Source of the DNA: Actinoplanes subtropicus
Lineage (GTDB): Bacteria; Actinomycetota; Actinomycetes; Mycobacteriales; Micromonosporaceae
DNA length: 64,000 bases
Direction of reading: 5' to 3'
NCBI RefSeq assembly: GCF_000721705.1
Contig: NZ_JOJL01000008.1
Location: forward strand, 310,001-374,000
A program made the position numbers and the translations under genes. How positions within the stretch are numbered: position 1 is the first letter of the stretch; each line of letters starts with the position of its first letter. Below, one piece after another: positions 22,611 to 31,003 of this stretch. The notes beneath the pieces are model-generated. The model ran no database searches. It was not told the DNA's origin and saw nothing but the letters and a program-made list of their open reading frames with translations.

Positions 22611-23741
22611 TCAGCCGGCCGGGCAGAACTGTGCCTCCAGCGCCTGGGTGAACGTGCCGATCGGGTTGTTCCAGTCGCCGTTGACGTTGATGGCGAGAAC
22701 GGTCCTGCCGTCCCGGGTGCCGTAGGTGTAGGAGAACGAGCCGCTGATGGCGCCGCCCATCCCCCACACGACCCGGCCGCAGGACAGGGCGATCGAGGAC
22801 ATGCCCAGGCCGTAGGTGGTGTTCGGGATCCAGCCGACGGTCGGCCTGGTGTTGAACATCGCGCGCTGCTCGGCCGGCGGCAGCAGCGTTCCGGCCAGCA
22901 GGGCACCGAAGAAGTGGGTGAGGTCGCCGACGGTGGAGATCAGTCCGCCGGCCGCCCAGCTCCACGACGGGCTCAGTTCGGTGACGTCGTAGATCGGGGT
23001 CGGGTCGGGCAGCAACAGCTTCGAGTAGCCCCGGCCGTGTGGTGCCAGGATGGACGTGTCCGTGGCGGCCGGCAGATACGTGCCGGTCAGGCCGAGCGGC
23101 CGGGCGATGCGCAGCGCGATCTCCTGAGCCAGGGATCGGCCGGTGATCCGCTCGATGAGCATGCCTAGCAGGATGTAGTTCGTATTCGAGTAGCCCCAGT
23201 TCGTCCCCGGAGCGAATGGCGACGGGTGGGCCATGGCGATCCGTACGAGTTGGTCCGGCGTGTACTGGTCGAACCGGTGCACGAGGAACGGCGTCCCGAC
23301 GCTTTGCTTCTGGAGCGTCGAGTCGCCCTGGTAATCGAAGATGCCGCTGGTCTGGCCGAGCAGCTCGCGGATGGTCACCCGGCGGCCGTCCTGGCCGTTA
23401 CCGCGCACCACGCCGGGCAGCCACCGCTCGACGGGATCGTCGAGGCGCAGCCGGTGCTCGGCCACGAGTTGCAACACCACGGTGGCGACGAACGTCTTGG
23501 TGGTACTGCCGATGCGGAACCGGTCCGGCGGTTTGCGCTGCCGGCTGGTCGTGATGTCGGCGACGCCGGCCGTACCGAACCAGGTACGGTCCGGGCCGCG
23601 GATCTCGGCGGAGATACCCGGCAGCCCGCCGGCGACGGCTTGGTCGAGCACCTGCTGCACGGCGGCGTGGCCGTGCCAGGACGGGTTCGCCGCGGCCATT
23701 GCCGCGACGAGTAGGCCAGTGACGACGAGTCGAATCTGCAT
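22611..23741 (-). CDS. Exported serine hydrolase of the class C beta-lactamase / DD-peptidase fold (376 aa)
   Basis: An N-terminal signal (MQIRLVVTGLLVAAMAAANP) directs export. The active-site serine lies in GSTTKTFVA (SxxK) and the second motif is WGYSNTNYIL (YxN). The third motif position reads WGMGGAISGS, where related enzymes usually have a His (GHGG or HTG); here it is Met. The protein belongs to the serine hydrolase/D-alanyl-D-alanine carboxypeptidase-like group; its substrate is not predictable. It is divergent from a two-HTH regulator across a region with a long inverted repeat, so regulation by that protein is plausible. Confidence 0.88.
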   Translation of the reverse strand: MQIRLVVTGLLVAAMAAANPSWHGHAAVQQVLDQAVAGGLPGISAEIRGPDRTWFGTAGVADITTSRQRKPPDRFRIGSTTKTFVATVVLQLVAEHRLRLDDPVERWLPGVVRGNGQDGRRVTIRELLGQTSGIFDYQGDSTLQKQSVGTPFLVHRFDQYTPDQLVRIAMAHPSPFAPGTNWGYSNTNYILLGMLIERITGRSLAQEIALRIARPLGLTGTYLPAATDTSILAPHGRGYSKLLLPDPTPIYDVTELSPSWSWAAGGLISTVGDLTHFFGALLAGTLLPPAEQRAMFNTRPTVGWIPNTTYGLGMSSIALSCGRVVWGMGGAISGSFSYTYGTRDGRTVLAINVNGDWNNPIGTFTQALEAQFCPAG

Positions 23742-23766
23742 GGCCGGAAGCTATGTTGCGTTCGAT

Positions 23767-23815
23767 CCTTCAGCAATGGTGAAACCACCGTGCATTGTGT
23801 ACTCGCTGCTGAAGG
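23767..23815. promoter_or_regulatory. Inverted repeat in divergent promoter
   Basis: CCTTCAGCA (23767-23775) pairs perfectly with TGCTGAAGG (23807-23815). Inside lie smaller dyads (CAATG/CATTG and GGTG/CACC). It lies between the hydrolase start (23741, minus) and the regulator start (23862, plus), where an operator controlling both would be expected. Confidence 0.5.
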
Positions 23816-23861
23816 CCGATGTTTGCAACGATGGTGGCAATGAATGCAATACTGGCGCTCG

Positions 23862-24575
23862 ATGGCGAGACAGCTGACCTACGAGGACCGCCAAATCATC
23901 GCGGCCGGGCTGGCCGAGGGGTTGGCGTACACCGAGATCGCCGGCCGGCTGGAGAGGCCGACGTCGACGATCAGCCGCGAGGTCGCCCGCAACGGCGGGT
24001 ATCGCGGGTACCAGGTCGACGAGGCGCAGGCGGCGACCCGGCAGCGTGCTCGCCGGCGGCGACCCGGGTCCGTGCCGCCGGCGCCCAGCGGGATCGACGC
24101 GTACGGGCGCGATCCGGCGGCGGTCCGTGAGTTCCAGGACAGGTTCACCGCGCTGATGATGCGCACCGGCCTGCCCCGGATGACCGCCCGCGTGCTCGCC
24201 TGCCTGTACACGACCGACGCCGGCTGGCTGACCGCGGCCGAACTGGTCGATCGCCTACGGGTCAGCCCGGCCTCGGTGTCCGCCGCGATCGCCGCCCTCG
24301 AGCAGCAGGAACTGGTCCGCCGAGAACGCGATCCCGGCGGGCGCCGAGACCGGTACATCGTCGATGACGACGTCTGGTTCCGCGCCTGGATCGCCAGCGC
24401 CCGGATGAACACCATCTTGGCCGAGGCGGCGCGGGAAGGCGCCCGGATCCTCGGCCGGCGAACCCCGGCCGGCTCCCGGATGCGGGACACCGGCCAGTTC
24501 TTCCAGCACGTCGGGCTGGACATGATTCGCGCTGCCGAACGCTGGCGGCACCTCTTCTCGCACGGCCGTCCCTGA
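23862..24575 (+). CDS. Transcriptional regulator with IS30-like HTH and GbsR/MarR winged helix (237 aa)
   Basis: The N-terminal part (LTYEDRQIIAAGLAEG, then ASTISREV-like TSTISREVARNGGYRGY) is the HTH_38 module also found in IS30 transposases. It is fused to a MarR/GbsR-like winged helix (about 85-165: MTARVLACLYTTDAGWLTAA, then VSAAIAALEQQELVRRERDP). No transposase catalytic domain is present, so it is a regulator rather than a truncated IS. I chose the ATG for MARQLTYEDRQ because homologues begin there; an ATG six codons earlier has no ribosome site. It faces away from the serine hydrolase gene. Confidence 0.85.
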   Translation: MARQLTYEDRQIIAAGLAEGLAYTEIAGRLERPTSTISREVARNGGYRGYQVDEAQAATRQRARRRRPGSVPPAPSGIDAYGRDPAAVREFQDRFTALMMRTGLPRMTARVLACLYTTDAGWLTAAELVDRLRVSPASVSAAIAALEQQELVRRERDPGGRRDRYIVDDDVWFRAWIASARMNTILAEAAREGARILGRRTPAGSRMRDTGQFFQHVGLDMIRAAERWRHLFSHGRP

Positions 24576-24598
24576 CGCCACCACTTTCCCGGAGGATG

Positions 24599-24626
24599 GG
24601 GTGGCGCCCGTCGCCGGGCGCCACCC
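24599..24626. terminator. Bidirectional hairpin terminator
   Basis: A 12-bp perfect stem GGGTGGCGCCCG / CGGGCGCCACCC with loop TCGC lies between the convergent ends of the HTH regulator (24575) and the LamG protein gene (24644). Confidence 0.8.
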
Positions 24627-24643
24627 GTTCTCCTCGATGCCGG

Positions 24644-27600
24644 TCAGGAGCCCAGCGTCTGGTCGTTCATCAGCTGGTTCACGTCGTCCGGGTCGAGCGC
24701 CTGCTGGAAGGCGTAGACGTCGTCGATGTCGCCGATGAAGCCCTGGGCCGCGGCGCCGTTCCACCACGACATGCCGACCAGGAACTTGCCGGTGGCGCTC
24801 CACTGCTGGGCCGCCACCTTCGCCGGCGTGGCCGCCGTCCCGTTGACGTACAACGTCGCCGACCCGCTCTCGGCGTCGTAGACGGCCGCCAGGTGCGTCC
24901 AGGCCCCGGCCGTCGCCGCGGTGGCGGCGGCCGACACCACGGTCGCCGGGCTGTTCGCGTCGGTGGCCGGTAGGACGAACTGCCAGCAGGTGCAGGCGGC
25001 CGTGAACTTCAGCTCGAATCCGCTGGAGTGCGTGCCCGCCTGGCTGACCACCGTGGCGTCGGCCGTCGTGCCGGCGAGCCTGGCCCAACCCGCGATGGTG
25101 TACGACTGGTCGGTCTTGATCCGTTGCGGCGCCGTCATCGAGCCCGTGCCGTCGAAGTGGAGCGAACCGAGGTCGTCGTCCATGCCGCCGGTGTCGCCGG
25201 CCGGGTTCGGGTGGCCCTCGCCGTTCCAGGTGACGCCGCCGGCGAGGGTGCCGTCGGCGCCGTAGACGGTCGAGTCGACGGCGGTCGTCGTCGAATTGCT
25301 GCCCTCCTCGAACTGCCAGTCGCCCATCAGGCCCTGATCCTGCACCGGGTCCCGGTCGTCGGCCTCCGCCTCGACCTCGTCGGCGCCCAGCGCCCGGAAC
25401 CAGACGTTGACGTCCGAGATGTCACCGGCGAACCAGCTGCTCGCGCCCCGCCCGATCCAGGTGGCGCCCTGGCTGTCGTCGAACGGCGTCACGTCCGTCG
25501 CGACGCCGTCCGGGGCCCCGTCCACGTAGAGGTCGATGCGCTGCAGCTCGCTGTCGTAGGTCACCGCGAGGTGGGTCCACACCCCGGTCAGCGGCGCCGT
25601 CGAGGCCCTCGCCTGGAAATCGGTCACGGTGTCGCCCGAGGCGGCCGACGGCATGTCGGCCTCCCAGGCGTCGTCCGTCTTCGAGTAGGAGACGGTGAGC
25701 GAGGCGTTCCCGCTCGTGCTGGTCTTCGTGAAGAACGCCCGGTTGGCGGACTTGTCGGTCAGCCGTACCCACATGCCGACCGTGAAACTCTTCCCGGTGT
25801 TCAGCGGCAGGCCGGTGTCGGCGTAGCCGCTGGTCCCGTTGAAGGTCGCCGCGCCGCGCTGGACGTTGCGGCCGGCGCTCCAGGTGACGTTCGTGAGGGT
25901 GGCCGGGTGCGGCGCGGGCTTGTCCGGGCTGCCCGTGCCGGCGGCGCTGGTGTCGGCCGCGGTGGTGCCGCTGCCATCGCCGAACGCCCACTGGCCGACC
26001 TGGTAGGTGGTGTCGACGACGGTGGTGCCGTCGCCGGTCGTGCCGTCCTCGCTGTCCGAGTCGAGCACGAACTGGTTGGCCAGCGCCTGGTAGTAGGCGT
26101 TCGACGGGTAGGTCGTGCCGTCGGTGGCGGTGGAGAGGTAGTCCGCGCCGACGGTCGCGCCGGTGGCGGTGCCATCGGCCGACACGGCCGCCGCGAAATC
26201 GATCGCGCCGTCCGCGTTGCCGGCTAGGGCGGCGCCTCCGCCGGCGCCGAGAATGTACGCGTTGACCAGCTCGCGCGCGCTCTCCTGGACGGCGGAGTGG
26301 GCGCCGGTGAACGCCGGGAGGGTCGCCACGTACACCTTCACCGTACGGGTGGTGGTGGGCAGGTCGACGGCGTAGTTGAGCGCGTCGTCCGGGGCGTACT
26401 GCTGGATCTCGGTGGACAGCGCGACCAGTTTCGCCTCCACCGCACTCGCGCAGTTCGCCGCCGTGTCGGTGCAGGTGAGCAGGTCGCTCGAGCCGGACGA
26501 GACGAGCGCGATGCGGACGTCCGTCTGGGCCAGCAGCTCCCGGTCGGCCAGGCCACGGGCGCTCGGCGGCAGGTTCGAGTTGTAAACCTTGGGCAGGGTG
26601 TACGTGTTGCCCCAGCTCGCGCTGCCCTCGTTGAGCACGCCGACGCGCATCGGGTACGCCGTGCCGGTGTCGTCGGTCGACAGCGTGGTGGCCAGCAGGT
26701 CGCTGAGCCGGCTGCCGCCCTCGCCCGAGGCGGTGTCGGAGTTGACCGTCTGGTCGCCGTAGAGGACCACCGACCCGGCCGGGTCGGCCGGCGAGGTGGT
26801 GACGTCGACGCCGGAGAGGAACGGCACCCCGTCCATCTTCGCGTCCGTGAAGAGCGAGCCGTCGGTGTTCAGCGTGTCGTCGGCGCCGTCCTGGCCGCTC
26901 ACGTAGACGACCTGCCGCCCGACCGCATGCCCGGACAGGGCCGGCACCGTGCCGTCGACCTGGAGGCTGAGCAGAACCGTGGCGTGGTCCCCGACGGTGA
27001 TGGTGGCCGCGTCGCTGACCACGTCGGTGCCGGCCGGCACGGTCACCTTCGTGCTTCCGCCGAAGGTCAGCCGGACCGGTGCGGTGGTCGCCGCGGCGCC
27101 GGTGTCCTGCTGCGCGACCGAGGCCGCGTCGAAGGTCACCGGCGTCTTTCCGAAGGTGTTCGACAGGCGTACGCGGACCTTGCCGGTGCTCCCGCCGGTG
27201 CCGATGCTCAGGTGAGCCGGGATCCGCAAGGTCTGGCCGGTCAGCGTGGCGCTCGCGCCGTTCGCCTGGACCGCCGCGGTGTCCTGCGCCGCCGCCCAGC
27301 TGCCCGCCCAGCGGGTTCCGTCGGAGCCGGCCGAGGTCGGCCGGATGCCCACGCCGAGGAGGTGGTAACCGCGGACCGCGCCGGACACCGAGTTGGTGAC
27401 CACCGGCAGCGAGATCGCGGCGATGGCGCTGCCGGGGCAGGTCAGCGGCACACTGACCGCGACGATTCGCGGGCTGATGCCGGTGTACTGGTGGATGTCG
27501 GACAGGTTGCGGTGGGTGAGGGTCAGGACCGCGTCGCCGTCCGGCGTATACGCCCAGTCCGGCACCGCGTCGACCGTGTACGCCTGGCTGGCGACGTTGC

Positions 27601-30600
27601 AGCCGCTGCCCGGGGCGTACGTGATCCGGCCCGTCGCGGTCTTCGTGTCGCCGTTGACCGACCAGCCGACCAGCACGAGCGCGTTGCCCTTGTTGACCAC
27701 GCCACTGGCCGGCACGGTCACGTACTGGCCGGCCGACAGCATGTTGTCGTTGTTGCCGTCGCCGAAGGTCGCCGGCAGCTTGATCGCCGCGCCGTCCACG
27801 TTCACGGTGCCGCCGGGCGTCCAGCCGGCCGACTTGAAGTCGTTCGCCTCGAGGCTGTAGCCCCAGCCGTCGGCGTCGGCCGCCGTGATGGCCGGGGTGG
27901 TCCCGCCGGTGTATGTGCTGATGCCCTTGTTGTTGAGGCATCCCTTGGTGTCGTTGATCGAGCAGGTCAGCAGCGGCGAGAGCCGGAGGAGATCGATGCC
28001 CGACTGGTAGCCGGCCGACTTCGCGTTGATGCCGGTCATCGTGAAGGTGAGCGTGTGCACGCCCTGCGCGAGGGTCAGCGGCCCGCCGGTGGCGCTCTTG
28101 ATCACCCCGAAGTCCCGGTAGACGGTCCGCATCGGATAGGGCGTGCTGTAGCCGTCGAACCCGGTGAGCAGCGACGTCTCGGTGCTCTTGCCCGAGTCCA
28201 GGGTGATGTCCCAGATGCCGTCCGCGGTGCCGACCGACAGGTTCGCGCCGATGTCCCAGTTCCCGGTCGACGGGACGTCGAAGGACATCGTCAGGGTGTC
28301 GCCCTTGGCCACCTTGCCGGTGGTACCGGTGTTGGCGAGCACCAGCTGGTAGCCGTCGCCGAAGTACATGCCGGCCGGGTTGCCCTGCTTGATCGCCACG
28401 GCGCCGGTGCTGGTCTTCACCGCCGCGGCGGGCACCGTGGTCGTGGTGCCGTCGGTGTTCTTCGCCGTGCCGCCGGCGTACAGGGCGGTACCGTACACGA
28501 AGGTCGGCGTGCTCGAACCGGCGTTGAACTCGTACGTCGTCTGCGGTGAGGTGGAGCCGGCCTGGTCGACGGCCTTGACGAAGAGCCGGTGCGGCCCCGG
28601 CGTGGCGGGGGCGAAGACGATGCCGGCCGACCCGTTGACCACGACCGTTCCGGTCCCGGTGGCGTTGTCGGCCTTGGCGTAGTAGACGGTGGTCGCCTTG
28701 ATCGCGGTGCCGGTGGCCCAGGCCGTGCCCTTGTTCCCGGCGTAGGTGACGTTGGCGAGGTCGCCGTCCATCGAGAACAGATAGCCCACGACGTTGTTGG
28801 TCTTGTCGTTGCTGATCTGGAAGGTGCCCTTGTCGGTGAAGTTGCCGCCCACGATCCTCGACGGGAACTGGGCGGAGTTCACGTTCGGCGCGGTGGGCGC
28901 GCTGGTGTCGACCGTGAACTTCTGGGCCGGGCCCCAGGCCGAGGCCCATAGCCCGTCCTGGTTCTTCGCGGTGACCATCCAGGTGTAGTTGCCGTCGGGG
29001 AGCTTCGGCGTCACCGTCCAGGACGAGCCGTGGATGCTGTACTTGGTCGAACCCGGGCCATAGCCGTACGCGACGAGCTTCCCGTTCTTGTCGAGCACGT
29101 GGTAATCGACCATCAGATTGCGTACGACGCCGTTGGGGAATTTGTTCGACGCGGTCCAGGACAGCGTGGGCGTCCCGGTGGTGGTCAGGGTCCGGCCCTG
29201 GTCGGCGACCGAGGGGAAGACGTGCTGCTTGCCGTTGTCCGGGTCGACGGTCGGCCGGTAGCTGTAGTTGACCGACAGCCGCGCGCCGCCCTTGTAGCCG
29301 AGCTGCTTCCAGTCGTACTTGTCGCCCTCGTCCTTCGCCATGACCAGGAAGTTCGTGCTGCTCGCCTTCGCGCCCGCGGCCGCGTTGACCTGGCCGGTCA
29401 CGGTGAACTTGAAGGTCGGCGGGGTGACGTGCACCTTCGAGGTGCCGCAGCTGAGCTCCTCGCTGTTCACCGTGCTCTGCAGCGCGCCCTTGGCCGGCTG
29501 CTTCGACCAGGACAGGTGCGAGGAGTCCCAGCCGGCGATCGAACCGGCCGCGTACACCTGCGCCGCGGTGTTGCTGCAGGAGGCGGCCCACCGGTTGGTG
29601 ATGTAGAGGTAGGCGCTCTGCACGATCGCGCCTTTGATGCCCGACGTGTTCATCTGGTAGTACGTGCGGGCGACCTCGCCCGCACCGCCGTACTCCGGCC
29701 AGTTGTCGTAGCCGATCCGGGCGCTGTAGGAGCCGCTGGTCGCGGTGGAGTTGTAGACGTTCCACCCGTTGCTCGAGATCCGCGCCCACTTCATCTGGCT
29801 CGGGTTGCCCGTCCACGCCGACCAGTCGGGGTCCACGTACACCGGGTATCTGGTGGTTTTCGCGGTGAGCAGGCCCTGATCGAGGCTGAGCGTCTGCTTG
29901 CCGGAGCCGATGCCGACCTTCACCTGCGCGCGGTGACCGCCGGGCTGCTCGGCGCCGGCCAGGCTGTGTGGCGTGCCCGCGTTCGCCGCCGGGCTGCTGT
30001 CCCACATGAGTGCCGGGTTGGCCTGGAACACCTTCCCCCCGCTGAGCGCGTCCGTGGCCTCGGCACCTCCCCCCGGCAACTGGGCGGCCCGCACGTGGGT
30101 CCCGGCCAGCCCGAGGTCGAGCTGCCGTACGTCGGACCGCGCCGCGGCCCGCGCCGTCTTGACCACGAAGATCGACGAGTAGCCGGTCGCACTCGCGGTC
30201 ACCCGCAGGTCGACACCGGGCAGGACCTCGGCGTACGTGGCGGTATCGCCCGACACCGTGGGCTTCGGCAGCTTGGTGCGCCAGGTGAAGCGCAGGGCGT
30301 CCGCGCCGTTCTTCAGGGTGACCAGGCTGGTGCTGCCGCCCGCGCCGAACGACACGCTCGCCAGCGCGGCCTTCGGACCGTACGTGCCGTCGGCGTGCTT
30401 GACCAGGCTGGGGTCGACCGGAACCCACTTGCCGTGCTGCCGCACCCGGTCCGGGCTGGTCGAGTAGGTGGTGGTGAGCGAGCCGTTCGGGTTCGCCACG
30501 GTGGTGGAGTACTCGTCGGTGAGCGCGCCGACCGCGACGGCCGACCCGGTCTTCGCCGCCTTCGCCACGGCCGCCGTGATGTCGGTCTTGTTTGAATTAC

Positions 30601-30799
30601 CGGGCTTCCCGGCTGGCGCGACGCTCGTGTCCGGTGTGGACACCGGCGGCTGCGCGGGCGGTGGCGTGGCGACGGGGCCGGGGGTCTCCGCGTGGGCGGG
30701 CGTGCTCAGGCCGAGCGCGCCGGCGGTCGTGAGCGCGGTGAGGGCCGCCGCCCAGACCGGGCCGCGTGGTCGTCCACGCGGCGGCAGATGTGGGGTCAT
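24644..30799 (-). CDS. Giant secreted LamG/DNRLRE protein with degenerate SGNH domain (2051 aa)
   Basis: I start at the ATG encoding MTPHLPPRGRPRG because GGGAAGGTG precedes it and a signal peptide follows directly. In order: a domain with HGKWVPVDPSLV; a DNRLRE-type module (about 340-520, SAYLYITNRW); fibronectin/Ig-like repeats; a domain with YFGDGYQLVL; an SGNH/GDSL hydrolase-like domain (about 1190-1610); and two C-terminal LamG jelly rolls (about 1655-1830, 1860-2045). In the SGNH domain the GDSITDG motif reads GDQTVNSD (Gln1350) and the late DGxHP motif reads DGTTYPS, so the catalytic Ser and His are absent. It is divergent from a similar-sized RHS protein. Function is probably cell-surface binding or delivery. 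Confidence 0.88.
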   Translation of the reverse strand: MTPHLPPRGRPRGPVWAAALTALTTAGALGLSTPAHAETPGPVATPPPAQPPVSTPDTSVAPAGKPGNSNKTDITAAVAKAAKTGSAVAVGALTDEYSTTVANPNGSLTTTYSTSPDRVRQHGKWVPVDPSLVKHADGTYGPKAALASVSFGAGGSTSLVTLKNGADALRFTWRTKLPKPTVSGDTATYAEVLPGVDLRVTASATGYSSIFVVKTARAAARSDVRQLDLGLAGTHVRAAQLPGGGAEATDALSGGKVFQANPALMWDSSPAANAGTPHSLAGAEQPGGHRAQVKVGIGSGKQTLSLDQGLLTAKTTRYPVYVDPDWSAWTGNPSQMKWARISSNGWNVYNSTATSGSYSARIGYDNWPEYGGAGEVARTYYQMNTSGIKGAIVQSAYLYITNRWAASCSNTAAQVYAAGSIAGWDSSHLSWSKQPAKGALQSTVNSEELSCGTSKVHVTPPTFKFTVTGQVNAAAGAKASSTNFLVMAKDEGDKYDWKQLGYKGGARLSVNYSYRPTVDPDNGKQHVFPSVADQGRTLTTTGTPTLSWTASNKFPNGVVRNLMVDYHVLDKNGKLVAYGYGPGSTKYSIHGSSWTVTPKLPDGNYTWMVTAKNQDGLWASAWGPAQKFTVDTSAPTAPNVNSAQFPSRIVGGNFTDKGTFQISNDKTNNVVGYLFSMDGDLANVTYAGNKGTAWATGTAIKATTVYYAKADNATGTGTVVVNGSAGIVFAPATPGPHRLFVKAVDQAGSTSPQTTYEFNAGSSTPTFVYGTALYAGGTAKNTDGTTTTVPAAAVKTSTGAVAIKQGNPAGMYFGDGYQLVLANTGTTGKVAKGDTLTMSFDVPSTGNWDIGANLSVGTADGIWDITLDSGKSTETSLLTGFDGYSTPYPMRTVYRDFGVIKSATGGPLTLAQGVHTLTFTMTGINAKSAGYQSGIDLLRLSPLLTCSINDTKGCLNNKGISTYTGGTTPAITAADADGWGYSLEANDFKSAGWTPGGTVNVDGAAIKLPATFGDGNNDNMLSAGQYVTVPASGVVNKGNALVLVGWSVNGDTKTATGRITYAPGSGCNVASQAYTVDAVPDWAYTPDGDAVLTLTHRNLSDIHQYTGISPRIVAVSVPLTCPGSAIAAISLPVVTNSVSGAVRGYHLLGVGIRPTSAGSDGTRWAGSWAAAQDTAAVQANGASATLTGQTLRIPAHLSIGTGGSTGKVRVRLSNTFGKTPVTFDAASVAQQDTGAAATTAPVRLTFGGSTKVTVPAGTDVVSDAATITVGDHATVLLSLQVDGTVPALSGHAVGRQVVYVSGQDGADDTLNTDGSLFTDAKMDGVPFLSGVDVTTSPADPAGSVVLYGDQTVNSDTASGEGGSRLSDLLATTLSTDDTGTAYPMRVGVLNEGSASWGNTYTLPKVYNSNLPPSARGLADRELLAQTDVRIALVSSGSSDLLTCTDTAANCASAVEAKLVALSTEIQQYAPDDALNYAVDLPTTTRTVKVYVATLPAFTGAHSAVQESARELVNAYILGAGGGAALAGNADGAIDFAAAVSADGTATGATVGADYLSTATDGTTYPSNAYYQALANQFVLDSDSEDGTTGDGTTVVDTTYQVGQWAFGDGSGTTAADTSAAGTGSPDKPAPHPATLTNVTWSAGRNVQRGAATFNGTSGYADTGLPLNTGKSFTVGMWVRLTDKSANRAFFTKTSTSGNASLTVSYSKTDDAWEADMPSAASGDTVTDFQARASTAPLTGVWTHLAVTYDSELQRIDLYVDGAPDGVATDVTPFDDSQGATWIGRGASSWFAGDISDVNVWFRALGADEVEAEADDRDPVQDQGLMGDWQFEEGSNSTTTAVDSTVYGADGTLAGGVTWNGEGHPNPAGDTGGMDDDLGSLHFDGTGSMTAPQRIKTDQSYTIAGWARLAGTTADATVVSQAGTHSSGFELKFTAACTCWQFVLPATDANSPATVVSAAATAATAGAWTHLAAVYDAESGSATLYVNGTAATPAKVAAQQWSATGKFLVGMSWWNGAAAQGFIGDIDDVYAFQQALDPDDVNQLMNDQTLGS

Positions 30800-31003
30800 G
30801 GTCACCTTCCCGTTTGGGATCCTGATCTTCGTCAGGCGACGCCATTGTGGAACCGCCACGGGCTTTTCTCGACCCCGTCCGGGTACAGACAGATCGCGAT
30901 CGCTGGCCTATCCTCCGGTCTGGAAGGTCGACGATCTTCCATTCATCACTCACTCGGCGGCCCACCCTCGGCCGCCGGGTGATCACGGGGGAGGGTCCAC
31001 CTG
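30800..31003. promoter_or_regulatory. Divergent promoter region of the LamG and RHS genes
   Basis: About 200 bp separates the two starts. Each gene has its own ribosome site: GGGAAGGTG (minus strand) for the LamG gene and GGGGGAGGG for the RHS gene. No clear palindrome was found. The arrangement allows joint control. Confidence 0.5.

Noticed and set aside
23862..24072. IS30-like transposase fragment
   Set aside because: The HTH_38 module is fused in frame to a complete MarR-like domain and there is no DDE catalytic region or terminal repeat.
25422..30428. Long alternative frame on the same strand as the LamG gene
   Set aside because: Arg/Gly-rich translation without domains; the accepted frame contains LamG and DNRLRE modules.
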